The notes under the pieces were generated by a model. It saw nothing but the letters and a program-made list of their open reading frames with translations. It was not told where the DNA came from and made no database searches. The position numbers were made by a program, and so were the translations under genes. This document shows positions 54,896 to 64,000 of a stretch of 64,000 nucleotides of DNA, piece after piece. Numbering within the stretch: position 1 is the first letter of the stretch; each line of letters opens with the position of its first letter. The stretch comes from Marinobacter zhejiangensis (GTDB taxonomy: Bacteria; Pseudomonadota; Gammaproteobacteria; Pseudomonadales; Oleiphilaceae), in the NCBI RefSeq assembly GCF_900114775.1, contig NZ_FOUE01000002.1, positions 310,001-374,000 on the forward strand, given 5' to 3'.

Positions 54896-56485
54896 GTGGG
54901 AGACGTAATCAAAGACGAGTACCAAACGGATTATGTGGTTGGTCAAGACAACATAAACCCGTTGGGCTTGGATCTGCATGCGCCGGTATTTCCCATTACA
55001 GCGGTGCTGGTGGTGCTGTTTGTTATGGGGACGCTGATGTTCCCCTCCGAGGCAAAGGAGTTGCTCGACGGCGCCAAATGGGGGGCGATCAATACGTTTG
55101 ACTGGTTCTTCCTGATCAGCGCCAATATCTTCGTGGTTGTGTGCTTTGCCTTGATTTTTATGCCCGTTGGCAAGATTCGTATTGGTGGGCAGGACGCCCG
55201 ACCAGACTTCAGTACCATGTCGTGGTTCGCGATGCTGTTTGCCGCTGGCATGGGCATCGGGCTGATGTTCTGGGCGGTGGCTGAGCCGGTTGCGTATTAC
55301 ACCGGTTGGTATGGAACGCCGCTCAATGCGGTTGCAAACACGGCCGAGGGTCGTGAGCTTGCGATGGGTGCGACCATGTACCATTGGGGTTTCCACCCCT
55401 GGGCAATCTACGCCGTAGTGGCGTTGTCGCTGGCGTTCTTTGCCTATAACAAAGGTATGCCTCTGACTATTCGCTCGGCGTTCTTCCCGCTGCTACGGGA
55501 CCGTGTTTGGGGCTGGCCTGGGCACCTTATTGATATCCTGGCTGTGTTGGCGACCATCTTCGGGCTGGCGACATCTTTGGGGTTCGGTGCTCAACAGGCG
55601 GCCTCGGGGCTGCATTATCTGTTCGGTATATCCAGCGGTATCAATGTCCAGATGGCGATCATTACCGGGGTGACCTTTGTTGCCCTGATCTCAGTGGTCC
55701 GCGGGCTTGATGGCGGCGTAAAGGTGCTGAGTAACATCAATATGGTGACAGCCGCAGCGCTGCTGCTGTTCATTATCTTTGCGGGGCCAACAGCGGCGAT
55801 TCTGGATACCATGTGGGTGACCACGTCGAACTACGCGACCAACATTCTGCCTTTGAGCAACCCGTTTGGCCGCGAGGATGAAACCTGGTTCCATGGCTGG
55901 ACCGTGTTCTATTGGGCCTGGTGGGTTTCCTGGTCGCCCTTTGTTGGTATGTTCATCGCGCGAGTGTCCCGTGGCAGGACGGTACGTGAATTTGTCACGG
56001 CGGTACTGATTGTCCCGACGCTGATCACCGTCGTGTGGATGAGCGCGTTTGGGGGGGCTGCCCTTGAGCAGATTCAGCAAGGCATTGGTGCGCTGGCACA
56101 GGATGGTTTGACGGAAGTGCCGCTTGCGATGTTCCAGATGCTTGAAAACCTACCGTGGGTGGCCGTGTCATCGTTTGTGGGCATTGTTCTGGTGCTGGTG
56201 TTCTTTGTGACCTCATCAGACTCCGGTTCGCTGGTAATTGACAGCATTACGGCCGGGGGTAAAACCGATGCCCCGACGGTTCAGCGTATCTTCTGGGCGG
56301 TCATGGAGGGCGCTATTGCAGCGGCCTTGATCTTTGGTGGCGGCGATGACGCCTTGGGCGCGATCCAGGCAACGGCCATTGCGGCAGGGCTTCCGTTTAC
56401 TGTCATCCTGCTGGTGATGACTTGGGGGCTGCTGAAAGGGCTGACCCATGAGCGCAAATTGTTGCTAGCCGAGGGTAAGCTCTAA
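54896..56485 (+). CDS. BCCT-family transporter (betaine/choline/carnitine type)
   Basis: The 529-residue membrane protein starts at a GTG after AGGAG. It has about 12 transmembrane helices and family motifs: MGIGLMFWAVAEPVAYYTGW, and the signature WTVFYWAWWVSWSPFVGMFI followed by ARVSRGRTVREF. BCCT proteins import compatible solutes such as glycine betaine, many driven by sodium. This fits a salt-tolerant organism. The exact substrate cannot be told. A bidirectional terminator follows. Confidence 0.93.
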   Translation: MGDVIKDEYQTDYVVGQDNINPLGLDLHAPVFPITAVLVVLFVMGTLMFPSEAKELLDGAKWGAINTFDWFFLISANIFVVVCFALIFMPVGKIRIGGQDARPDFSTMSWFAMLFAAGMGIGLMFWAVAEPVAYYTGWYGTPLNAVANTAEGRELAMGATMYHWGFHPWAIYAVVALSLAFFAYNKGMPLTIRSAFFPLLRDRVWGWPGHLIDILAVLATIFGLATSLGFGAQQAASGLHYLFGISSGINVQMAIITGVTFVALISVVRGLDGGVKVLSNINMVTAAALLLFIIFAGPTAAILDTMWVTTSNYATNILPLSNPFGREDETWFHGWTVFYWAWWVSWSPFVGMFIARVSRGRTVREFVTAVLIVPTLITVVWMSAFGGAALEQIQQGIGALAQDGLTEVPLAMFQMLENLPWVAVSSFVGIVLVLVFFVTSSDSGSLVIDSITAGGKTDAPTVQRIFWAVMEGAIAAALIFGGGDDALGAIQATAIAAGLPFTVILLVMTWGLLKGLTHERKLLLAEGKL

Positions 56486-56506
56486 AGCGCGCGGCATTTG
56501 TGTGAA

Positions 56507-56538
56507 CTAAAAAACCGGGGTTTGTCCCCGGTTTTTTA
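56507..56538. terminator. Bidirectional terminator
   Basis: AAAAAACCGGGG-TTTG-TCCCCGGTTTTTT is a near-perfect stem with A and T runs on each side, between the convergent BCCT and ATP-grasp genes. Confidence 0.9.
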
Positions 56539-57495
56539 GTTCTGCTGAATGGGTCGGGCAAACGCCTTGATGGCGTAGGCAACCCGCTCTTCAGGGGTCA
56601 GGTGGAAGCGTTTTAGCTGCTCAATGGTCCTCAGGCGGGGCAGTAGCCCCTCACCGTTGGCCATCTGGATAGCCAGCCCGGGGCGGGCGTTGAGTTCCAG
56701 CAGGAGAGGGCCCTCAATCGCATCCACCACTAAGTCCACACCCATGTAGCCGAGCCCGGTTGCTTCATAGCAGCGGGAGGCCATTTCCAGCATCTGTCGC
56801 CAGTTCTCGATAGCAATGTTCCCCAGCGCCAGCCCAGTGTCCGGGTGCAGGTGAATTGCCCGGTTGAACTGGACGGCGTTCAGGCTGTGTCCGGTTGCGA
56901 TATCGAGGCCTACACCGACAGCGCCCTGGTGCAGGTTGGCTTTACCGTCAGAGTCGGTAGTGGCGAGCCTGAGCATGGCCATGACAGGGTAGCCCTGGAA
57001 GACCACAATGCGGATGTCCGGAACCCCCTGAAAGGAGCACTTGGCAAGGTCGGCGGCCGGTTGCACCAGGCTTTCGACGATGGCGACATCCGGCGTGCCG
57101 CCGAGGGAGTAGAGGCCAGCAAGGATGTTGGACAGGTGGCGCTCCAGTGTTTCCAGGGTCACTGGTGCGCCCGAAGCCTTGATGTAGTCATCGCCGTCGC
57201 GGCGAGTAATCACCGTGATGCCTTTTCCGCCGGACCCTTTGGCCGGTTTGATGGCAAAACCGTCAAGTTCGTCCACTAACTCCCGAAAGTGGGAGATTTC
57301 ATGCTGCTGCCGAACCACCTGCAGCAGGCGGGGCGTCGGGACGTCATATTCCGCGGCAATCAGCTTGGTTTTCAGCTTGTTGTCGACCAGAGGGTAGGAC
57401 GAGCGTTCGTTATACCGGCCGATATAGCCAACATTGCGCCGGTTCATGCTCAGCATGCCGGCGCGCTTAAGCCTGAACGGGGAGATCCAGTTCAT
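56536..57495 (-). CDS. Alpha-L-glutamate ligase-like ATP-grasp protein
   Basis: The 319-residue protein has the ATP-grasp pattern: DELDGFAIKPAKGSGGKGIT near 95-115 for nucleotide binding and GYMGVDLVVDAIEGPLLLELNARPG near 260-285 with metal-binding acidic residues. It is related to RimK, which adds glutamate to a target, but is a separate conserved family. It is the last gene of a three-gene operon with an inactive transglutaminase and a retropepsin-like protease, overlapping the former by 4 bases. A peptide-modifying function is likely; the target is unknown. Confidence 0.9.
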   Translation of the reverse strand: MNWISPFRLKRAGMLSMNRRNVGYIGRYNERSSYPLVDNKLKTKLIAAEYDVPTPRLLQVVRQQHEISHFRELVDELDGFAIKPAKGSGGKGITVITRRDGDDYIKASGAPVTLETLERHLSNILAGLYSLGGTPDVAIVESLVQPAADLAKCSFQGVPDIRIVVFQGYPVMAMLRLATTDSDGKANLHQGAVGVGLDIATGHSLNAVQFNRAIHLHPDTGLALGNIAIENWRQMLEMASRCYEATGLGYMGVDLVVDAIEGPLLLELNARPGLAIQMANGEGLLPRLRTIEQLKRFHLTPEERVAYAIKAFARPIQQN

Positions 57496-59006
57496 GGCTT
57501 ATAAGCCTTCATCGGATGAAACCTTCTCAGCTCGCTCAGCTTGTAGCCGGTGTACTGGCCCATCAGCAGGATCAGTCCCAGGATCACCAGGTGAAGCTCC
57601 GGGAAATTGAAGGTGAGGTGGCCAGCCAGCGGTGCGCTCATCGCCAGGTAGGCGAGTACCGCCACAAACAGGCTGCCGAAGCCTTGGACCAGAACTTCCC
57701 TGGCTCCTTCCTCTTCCCACAGGATCGACATCCGCTCGATGGTCCAGGCGAGAATGATCATTGGGAAAAAGGTGACCGTCATGCCGGTATTGAAGCCCAT
57801 CTGGTAGCCCACGATGCTGATACCGGTGGTGATGAAGATAACCAGAATAATCAGGGCCGATATTCGTGACACCAGAAGCAGGTTGAGGGCTGACAAATAG
57901 CCCCGCATGAGCAGGCCCATGGAGACCACCGAGATGAAGGCGATCAGGCCGGGCAGCAGGGAGGTCTGAACAAACGCCACCGCAATCAGCACCGGCATGA
58001 AGGTCCCGGACGTGCGGATGCCGATAACGATCCGCATGAACGCGACAATCAGGGCGCCAATGGGCAGGAGCAACAGCATGCGGAACATGCTCTGCTCTTC
58101 AATGGGGAGCTGGTACAGGCTCAGGAAACCCAGGCCATTGTCGCCAGCCTGAGCCCGTGCCAGCTGCAGTGCCGGTACCGTTTGCCGAAGCATGGAGAAG
58201 CTGACCTGGGACTCGTTGCCTCCGACGACGTCGAGCAGGGAGACCGCGTTCTGCCGCCACAGCAGGACATCGTCAGGCAAGCCCTGGGCACCGGTGTGGG
58301 GGTTAAACGTCAACCACTCGTCGCCGTTGTAGATCTGGAGGTAGGGCTTCAGGGTCTGGCGACGGCGGGCGTCTTCCAGCTGGAGACCATCGGCAATCCG
58401 CGCCGGGATGCCCGCATGGTTCAGCATCCGTGCCAGTAGTTCCGGGTAGTTGGTGGACGCTGTCAGCAGGCTGGTGTTCTGTTCCGAGTTTTCCGGCTGC
58501 AGCAGTTTGATGAGCTCACGGGTCAGGCTTTCCGGGGTGCTGGATTTGCGTCGTGCCTGTTGCAGGACCTCGCGTACCGCGGTCGCCTGGGGTTCTTCCC
58601 AGAATACCCTGCGTGCTGTGGGTTGCTGCCTCGGGGGCGGAGTGCTGCTGGTCGTATCGGGAATCAGTTGAACCTTGAAGTACAGTGTTTGAGCGCCGGT
58701 CGCAAAACGTTTGGACCACTCGGCACGACGGTTGCCGGCTTCTTCGACGATGGAGAAGCCGTAACCCGGGGAAGCAGCCTGCTCTGACAGCAGCAGGAAC
58801 CCCGGTGGCTGGTCGGGAACGTTTAGGCTTGCCAGGACCGGTTCGTTCGAAGCCACGAAATCCACGCGGGCTTCCACAAGCCAAACCGGTTGTTGCTTGC
58901 CGGGAAACCAGGGAATTCCAAGCTCAACATGACGCAAAACCGCCAGGACAAGCCCGGCGGTGATGAGCAGGAAGATGGCAAAATAGAACGGTAACCTGGA
59001 GGTCAA
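57492..59006 (-). CDS. Inactive transglutaminase fused to membrane helices
   Basis: The 504-residue protein has one N-terminal membrane segment (FYFAIFLLITAGLVLAVL), a periplasmic transglutaminase-like domain (NYPELLARMLNHAGIPARI and DEWLTFNPHTGAQG) with no catalytic Cys in the usual place, and about seven helices at the C-terminus. This is the known 'inactive transglutaminase with 7TM' family that always sits between the protease and ATP-grasp genes. It overlaps each neighbour by 4 bases. It may be a periplasmic sensor or scaffold for the two partners. Confidence 0.9.
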   Translation of the reverse strand: MTSRLPFYFAIFLLITAGLVLAVLRHVELGIPWFPGKQQPVWLVEARVDFVASNEPVLASLNVPDQPPGFLLLSEQAASPGYGFSIVEEAGNRRAEWSKRFATGAQTLYFKVQLIPDTTSSTPPPRQQPTARRVFWEEPQATAVREVLQQARRKSSTPESLTRELIKLLQPENSEQNTSLLTASTNYPELLARMLNHAGIPARIADGLQLEDARRRQTLKPYLQIYNGDEWLTFNPHTGAQGLPDDVLLWRQNAVSLLDVVGGNESQVSFSMLRQTVPALQLARAQAGDNGLGFLSLYQLPIEEQSMFRMLLLLPIGALIVAFMRIVIGIRTSGTFMPVLIAVAFVQTSLLPGLIAFISVVSMGLLMRGYLSALNLLLVSRISALIILVIFITTGISIVGYQMGFNTGMTVTFFPMIILAWTIERMSILWEEEGAREVLVQGFGSLFVAVLAYLAMSAPLAGHLTFNFPELHLVILGLILLMGQYTGYKLSELRRFHPMKAYKP

Positions 59007-59809
59007 AGGTTGTCTTCCTCTGCGGAAAGAAGGGATTCGGGGAGTTCATGGATGAACTCTTTGCTGACATCCACCAGCATCACGTCCCGTAGGACATTTC
59101 GACCGATGAGTACGTTGTTGGTCAGGTGTTCACGGTCGGTAAGGGTGAACTCGGCCTTTTGCTGGTGGTCACCAATGGCGAACTGGAGTTCCACAACCGC
59201 TCGCCGCTCATACTCCTCATCGTTGGACTGGAGGATGCGAACATTGCGGACAATTTCCTGCTCCAGGGTTACGTAATCCCCATTGGAGTTGGGAACAGGA
59301 ACCTCGAAGCGCACCCAGTTCTGGCCATCGCGTTCAAAGCGACGAATGTTGCGGGCATCCAGGGATGAGGTTTCCGCGCCACTGTCGATTCTTGCAACGT
59401 AGAGGAGCCCCGGGCCGATAATGTACAGACGCTCCCTTTCGCCGACAACAAGCTTGCCGTCGAGGCGGGGGCCGGTGTTGGCTCTGGCGTCACTGGTCGG
59501 AGCCGGGGCGCTGCACCGCACCGGTTGCGGGATCGGAGGGCAGGACGGTGGCTTGACCTGTTCGCGGATGGCGGCCAGTACCTGCTCTGTTGATGATTGG
59601 TTCTGGCGGATCAGCGTATCCGTTTGTTCAATGGACGTCTCATAGAGGGTGTTCAGCCCCGAACGCTGGGAAGTCATGGTCGCGTCCAAGTCATGGATGT
59701 CCTGCTTGGAGACCAGGTAGTAACTGTCGGTAGCACAGCCGGCCAGCAGTGTGAAACCCAGCGCCAGGGCGGTGCCCTTAAACCCCTTATCGAAAATTCG
59801 ATGAAACAT
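59003..59809 (-). CDS. Retropepsin-like (RimB-type) lipoprotein protease
   Basis: The 268-residue protein begins with a lipoprotein signal, GTALALGFTLLAGCATDS, then a helical linker and a C-terminal retropepsin-like domain with VARIDSGAETSSLDARNI, where DSGA holds the catalytic aspartate. Such proteins are often labelled ATP-dependent zinc protease, but the motif is aspartic. It is the first gene of the operon and probably faces the periplasm. It may cut or be regulated by the modification made by the ATP-grasp partner. Confidence 0.9.
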   Translation of the reverse strand: MFHRIFDKGFKGTALALGFTLLAGCATDSYYLVSKQDIHDLDATMTSQRSGLNTLYETSIEQTDTLIRQNQSSTEQVLAAIREQVKPPSCPPIPQPVRCSAPAPTSDARANTGPRLDGKLVVGERERLYIIGPGLLYVARIDSGAETSSLDARNIRRFERDGQNWVRFEVPVPNSNGDYVTLEQEIVRNVRILQSNDEEYERRAVVELQFAIGDHQQKAEFTLTDREHLTNNVLIGRNVLRDVMLVDVSKEFIHELPESLLSAEEDNL

Positions 59810-59988
59810 TCAAAACCTCGGAACCAGCGCCTGCCCGACTTCTTGCGGTCGCGATCTGTGCTGCCTGTATGGGTTTGCCCCTGATCGTCCTGCAGAGAGC
59901 AATAATGGTTGCGCCGGAGTATACAACACTTGGCGTTCGCGGTGCTTTACCGAAGGTTAAGGAAGCGAGAGATCGCCATGTAATGGAA

Positions 59989-60354
59989 TCAGTCTTTGTC
60001 GCGCTGAAGAGTGTTATTGAAGAAGGGATGATTGCTGAACAGCTCCGCGGAACGAAGGTAGTCCTGAATGACCGGTGAGCAGTTCAGGTAGAACAATAGC
60101 AACTCCCGCTGTACGTCTTTATCCTGAATTCGAACAGCGTACTGGATCAGCTGCCGGATGGCTTCGTCACCTTGTTGATCAATTTCCATGCCGTAGCGGG
60201 AGGTGAGCAGAGTGGTCAGCCTGTCCAGGTGGAATTCACCGGTGTGGGTCAGGTGGGGAAGCAGGCGGAGCTGCATGGGCTTTTCTTTCTTCTCGGCAAT
60301 CATCGCCACCAAGGAAGGGTGCCCAATCGTTTTTCTCCAGAGTTGTTTCAGCAT
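59989..60354 (-). CDS. Hypothetical small protein
   Basis: The 121-residue soluble protein (MLKQLWRKTIGHPSLVAMIA) has no recognised family. It is helical by composition with IRQLIQYAVRIQDKDVQREL in the C-terminal half. It stands between the protease operon and rmuC, in the opposite direction to rmuC with a 288-base gap that probably holds both promoters. Confidence 0.6.
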   Translation of the reverse strand: MLKQLWRKTIGHPSLVAMIAEKKEKPMQLRLLPHLTHTGEFHLDRLTTLLTSRYGMEIDQQGDEAIRQLIQYAVRIQDKDVQRELLLFYLNCSPVIQDYLRSAELFSNHPFFNNTLQRDKD

Positions 60355-60642
60355 ATGTGTGATCCTGTGGCTCCCTGACCTCTGCTACCTTTGAATGCGA
60401 TATGTCCTCAACGCTCCTTTTATGGGGCAATTCCGTGTCCCTTAGTTAAGTTTCTAGCGCATCGCTCAAGAGGAGTCCAGCATCTAGGTAGCAAAGTCAT
60501 CTAAATGGCTGGATTGCGTGGGAAAGTGAGACCTGGGCCGCCCTTGAAAGTGGATCCGAAGCACACCTTGCAATCGCCACTCGGCTGGCAAGATACGTTA
60601 GACTGTGCCAGGTAATTTGCTTGATGGTTTAAGGAGCTGTGT

Positions 60643-62223
60643 GTGTCCGAGGTACTGTCTACCCTCACGGGCCGACCGGAGTTATTGCTGTGGCTGTTGG
60701 TGCTGGCAACGCTGTTTGTTGGTACATGTTTGGTTCTCGTGGTTGCTACCAGGCGGAAGCTTGCTGAACTGAACGCGGAGTTGGCGCAGGGGCGCCAGGA
60801 CTTGCAGAGCGCCCAGCACGAGCAGGCGCTGCGTGACCAGCAGTCTGCCCAGGTTAGCGCACAACGGGATGACATGGGGGCGCGAATCGCCGCTTTGGAG
60901 CAATCCGTTGCAGACTATCGTAGCCAGGTGTCACAGCTGGAAAGCGCAAATACCGCGCTACAAGCGGAAATCCGGACCCGGCGTGAAGGCACTGAGCATT
61001 TGCAACGTGAACATACCGAGTTGCAGCAGCGATATGAGCGTCTTTCCACCGAGTTGAGTGACGTGCGGATTGCCCTGAAGGAGAGCGAAGTCACTCTCGA
61101 GAAAGAGCTACGCGGTGCCAGAGAGAAGCTGGAGCTGCTGGAGCACAACCGGGATGCGCTTAAACAGGAATTTGAAAACCTCGCCAACAAGATCTTCGAG
61201 CAAAAGCACGAGCGGTTCAGCCAGCAAGCCCGGACCAGCATCGATACCTTGCTCAACCCCTTCCGTGATCAGTTGCAGGATTTCCGCAAGCGGGTTGAAG
61301 ATGTCTACACCACGGAAACTAAAGACCGGCAGGCGCTCCGCAGTGAGATCAAATCCCTGCAGGAGTTGAATCGCCAGATTACCGAAGAAGCCGCCAACCT
61401 GACGCGGGCGCTGAAAGGCGACAAAAAAATTCAGGGGAACTGGGGTGAGCTGATTCTGGAGCGGGTGCTTGAACGTTCCGGGTTGCGCAAAGGCATCGAG
61501 TACGAGACACAGGGCAGCTACCGGGATGCCGATGGCAGCCTGCTTCGCCCTGACGTTATCGTTCACCTCCCTGACCAGCGCAATCTGGTGGTTGATTCCA
61601 AGGTATCGCTGGTGGCGTACCAGCAGTGGATCAACGAAGAAGACGAGACAATTCGTGGCGAGGCGCTGAAAGCCCATGTCGAGGCGGTACGAAACCACAT
61701 CCGTACCCTGAGCGAGAAGGACTACAGTCAGCTTAATGGTCTGCATTCACCAGACTTTGTGTTGTTGTTCATGCCGATCGAGCCGGCGTTTGTGGCGGCC
61801 TTCCAGCAAGACGAGAACCTGTTCGCAGAAGCCTTTGAGCGAAAGATTATTGTGGTAACCCCAACCACCCTGCTGGCAACCCTGCGAACCATCGAGAATA
61901 TCTGGCGTTATGAGCGACAAAGTCAGAACGCGCGTCGGATAGCGGAGCGGGCAGGGGCGGTCTATGACAAGCTCAGGGTCTTTGTGGAAGCCATGGAGAA
62001 GATGGGCTCCCAGCTGCAGACGGTTCAGGGCACTTATGACTCTGCCATGAATACCCTGACCCGCGGTCGTGGTAACCTGATCTCCCAGGCCAGCCGATTT
62101 GTGGAGCTGGGGGTTCGGGTGAAAAAAGAACTACCAAAATCTATACTGGATCAGGCCGAGGTGGATGCGGGCGATGATGAGCAGCAGCCTGCCTCAACCG
62201 ATCCGGCAGCGGTTGAACAGTAA
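60643..62223 (+). CDS. rmuC: RmuC-family DNA recombination protein
   Basis: The 526-residue protein starts with GTG seven bases after AAGGAG. It has an N-terminal membrane anchor (LLLWLLVLATLFVGTCLVLVV), a long coiled coil to about 180, and the RmuC domain from about 200-460 with GNWGELILERVLERSGL, LVVDSKVSLVAYQQWI and a nuclease-like core. RmuC limits inversions at short inverted repeats. The membrane anchor and coiled coil are typical. Confidence 0.95.
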   Translation: MSEVLSTLTGRPELLLWLLVLATLFVGTCLVLVVATRRKLAELNAELAQGRQDLQSAQHEQALRDQQSAQVSAQRDDMGARIAALEQSVADYRSQVSQLESANTALQAEIRTRREGTEHLQREHTELQQRYERLSTELSDVRIALKESEVTLEKELRGAREKLELLEHNRDALKQEFENLANKIFEQKHERFSQQARTSIDTLLNPFRDQLQDFRKRVEDVYTTETKDRQALRSEIKSLQELNRQITEEAANLTRALKGDKKIQGNWGELILERVLERSGLRKGIEYETQGSYRDADGSLLRPDVIVHLPDQRNLVVDSKVSLVAYQQWINEEDETIRGEALKAHVEAVRNHIRTLSEKDYSQLNGLHSPDFVLLFMPIEPAFVAAFQQDENLFAEAFERKIIVVTPTTLLATLRTIENIWRYERQSQNARRIAERAGAVYDKLRVFVEAMEKMGSQLQTVQGTYDSAMNTLTRGRGNLISQASRFVELGVRVKKELPKSILDQAEVDAGDDEQQPASTDPAAVEQ

Positions 62224-62249
62224 CCAGGGTATCTCACGGGAGGAGTAGT

Positions 62250-63113
62250 ATGTCAGTGACCATCAAAAGAGCGCGGGCATTCTTCCACGGAAAGACGCGG
62301 CTGGCGGTTGCACTTACCTTGGCGATGGCCGCCGGGTCTGCCAGTGCACTGTCGCCGGAGCATGAGGTCCGCCGTTTGATGCTGGCGACCGAATCGGCTG
62401 TGGAGAGTGGCAACTGGCAGGAAGCGGGGGAGTACCTGAACCGCCTACAGGGGCTGGATGCAGAGAAGCCTGATGAATATCAGTTCTATCGTGGCCGGGT
62501 CATGCTGCAAGCCGGCCAGTTGAATGAAGCACGGCAGGCGCTGGAGCAGTACGTATCGTCGGTTGGTGACGATGGCGGGCATTACGACGAGGCCCTGGAG
62601 CTCATCACTGAGGTCGAGAAGGCGCAGCGCACTGGCGGAAACGGGGTCGACGCACGGCCCCAGCAGGAGCGGGTGGCGATCATTGAACCTGCGGACGGCC
62701 AGACCCTCGAAAGCCTGCAGCGTTTGTACCTCACCAACTCCAATTCCGGGGCGCTCGCCGCGCACCTGAATAGCCTGGTATCAGTGAACGGCTGGCGGGA
62801 AGACCACCGGGTAGTCCGGGCCGGGGCGCCAGCGGATATTGAATACAAGGTGTCTTCGGCGGCGGGGGAAATCCATATCCAGGAATCCCGGATGACCGTG
62901 TCAGGACAGCGTCAGGTATCCACGGAAACCATACTGGTGTTTGGGGTCAGCCCCATGGTCCGCTGGGATTGCGACGGCACACTGGATACCTGCTGGATCT
63001 ACGATCCCCGCGATGGCTCCCGGTTGATGCAGCTTGGTGCCAGCCGCGACCAGGCCCGCGAGGCAGCACGAACCCTGGGGCGGCTGATCAAGGAACTGCA
63101 GAACCCCAGCTGA
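62250..63113 (+). CDS. Secreted protein with TPR-like N-terminus
   Basis: The 287-residue protein has an export signal ending in AVALTLAMAAGSASA. The following part (NWQEAGEYLNRLQGLDAEKP and QFYRGRVMLQAGQLNEARQA) looks like two or three TPR repeats. The C-terminal half is beta-rich with a CDGTLDTC pair that could form a disulfide. The family is not recognised. It follows rmuC by 26 bases in the same direction and may share its transcript. Confidence 0.7.
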   Translation: MSVTIKRARAFFHGKTRLAVALTLAMAAGSASALSPEHEVRRLMLATESAVESGNWQEAGEYLNRLQGLDAEKPDEYQFYRGRVMLQAGQLNEARQALEQYVSSVGDDGGHYDEALELITEVEKAQRTGGNGVDARPQQERVAIIEPADGQTLESLQRLYLTNSNSGALAAHLNSLVSVNGWREDHRVVRAGAPADIEYKVSSAAGEIHIQESRMTVSGQRQVSTETILVFGVSPMVRWDCDGTLDTCWIYDPRDGSRLMQLGASRDQAREAARTLGRLIKELQNPS

Positions 63114-63125
63114 TGCTGTTTTAGG

Positions 63126-64000
63126 TCAGTTACTCCGATCGCCTTCCCTATAGGCGCCCGGGGTAACACCGGTCCATTTTTTGAATGCCCGATGGAAAGT
63201 GGACGGTTCGGTAAAGCCAACCCGGTGGGCGATATCGTTGATGGGCAGCTCTGGCCGGCCCAGGAAGTAGATGGCCAGATCCCTCCTGAGTAGATCCTTG
63301 ATTTCCTGGAACGATGTATTTTCCTGTTTAAGCCTGCGACGTAAGGTCTGGGGGCTGGTGTGCAGCTCTGCCGCAATCCACTCGAAATCCGGCAGCGGTT
63401 GGGTGAAGTCGCGCCCAATCAGGGTACGAATCCGGCCGGTGTAGGTATTACTTTCATCGGGGCGTGACAGCAAATCGGCTGGGGACGTCTTCAGAAACTG
63501 CCGCATTTCTGACTTATCCCGGATCACCGGCGCCGACAGGAAACGTTTGTCAAAGGACAGGCTGGTTTCCTTCGCGTCAAAATTCAGCGGGCAGTGAAAT
63601 ATGTGCCGGTACTCATCGCCATGATCCGGTTCCGGGTAGTCAAATGTCGCACCGCTCAGTTCAATGGGCTGGCCGATCAGCCAGCTGCCCAACCGATGCC
63701 AGATCACCAGAATGCTTTCCCTGAGGAAAAACAGGGGGTCGGTGATTTCACCCTCAATCAGGGTAATGAGCCGCGCCTCGTCGCTGGTGGTATCCAGTCG
63801 CATGCAGGCGGTGGGTTCGAACAGCCGGGAAAATTGGAAGGCACGTTCATACACATGTTCGAGAGTGGCGCACTCAATCACCAGGTCGCACATGGTGGCA
63901 AAGGTGCCTGGCCGGCAGCGTCGTGGTCCCATTCCGCCGAATTCATCCCCCATTTCGATCCAGATAACCTGCATCAGCCGGCTGTACTGTGTGCTGTTGA
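63126..64000 (-). CDS. AraC-family regulator with arabinose-binding-like N-terminus (cut at window edge)
   Basis: The C-terminal 100 residues hold two helix-turn-helix motifs: FEWIAAELHTSPQTLRRRL and INDIAHRVGFTEPSTFHRAF. The N-terminal domain reads LEHVYERAFQFSRLF. The frame is open through the right edge of the window (NSTQYSRLM before the first internal ATG at 63974), so the start lies beyond base 64000. The regulated genes are not in the window. Confidence 0.9.
   Translation of the reverse strand, partial: NSTQYSRLMQVIWIEMGDEFGGMGPRRCRPGTFATMCDLVIECATLEHVYERAFQFSRLFEPTACMRLDTTSDEARLITLIEGEITDPLFFLRESILVIWHRLGSWLIGQPIELSGATFDYPEPDHGDEYRHIFHCPLNFDAKETSLSFDKRFLSAPVIRDKSEMRQFLKTSPADLLSRPDESNTYTGRIRTLIGRDFTQPLPDFEWIAAELHTSPQTLRRRLKQENTSFQEIKDLLRRDLAIYFLGRPELPINDIAHRVGFTEPSTFHRAFKKWTGVTPGAYREGDRSN

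Overview
The window reads as a chromosome segment of a marine gammaproteobacterium, most likely Marinobacter or a close relative. This is inferred from the thrS-infC-rpmI-rplT-pheST-ihfA-merR order, the Na+/H+ and betaine-type transporters, and the trio of ATP-grasp, inactive transglutaminase and retropepsin-like protease genes. No 16S gene is present to confirm it.

Layout. 1-11474 is core chromosome: the end of a probable TRAP-transporter permease, an orphan ParA ATPase, the translation operon thrS-infC(ATT start)-rpmI-rplT-pheS-pheT-ihfA-merR, an NhaD antiporter, and a small gene behind a Fur-box-like site. 11475-54460 is an integrated element of about 43 kb. It is bounded by a 51-bp direct repeat made of the 3' end of tRNA-Pro(GGG), with a tyrosine integrase next to the left copy and the intact tRNA at the right end. 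54461-64000 is core chromosome again: a BCCT transporter, the ATP-grasp/transglutaminase/protease operon, rmuC, a secreted protein and an AraC-type regulator cut by the window edge.

Inside the element the left 10 kb holds the mobile backbone: integrase, an inovirus Gp2-like protein, a DUF3987 protein split in two, an AlpA regulator, DUF932, a YqaJ exonuclease, a Gp3-like protein and an XRE regulator. No relaxase or type IV secretion genes were seen. The remaining 32 kb is a dense defence island. (1) A type I BREX operon: brxR, brxA, brxB, brxC, pglX, pglZ, brxL. Embedded between pglX and pglZ are a GmrSD/BrxU-like DUF262-DUF1524 protein and an ATPase plus TOPRIM-like pair. (2) A short, catalytically dead prokaryotic Argonaute, overlapping a gene with an N-terminal SMEK domain and a possible APAZ-like C-terminus. 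(3) A four-gene Wadjet-like SMC system in the order jetD-jetC-jetA-jetB with an unusually short JetD. (4) A large ankyrin-repeat protein divergent from a prokaryotic viperin, which is itself overlapped by a tiny HicA-like protein.

Taken together the island would act at several levels: BREX marks self DNA and blocks phage, the DUF262 protein would attack modified phage DNA, the Argonaute pair and Wadjet would act on invading plasmids, and viperin would make chain-terminating nucleotides. The parts most likely to be undescribed are the SMEK-Argonaute pair, the ATPase/TOPRIM cassette inside BREX, the viperin/HicA-like pair with the divergent ankyrin protein, and hairpins that appear to bury ribosome binding sites upstream of two element genes. 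All calls come from reading the sequence and family knowledge; no database search was run.
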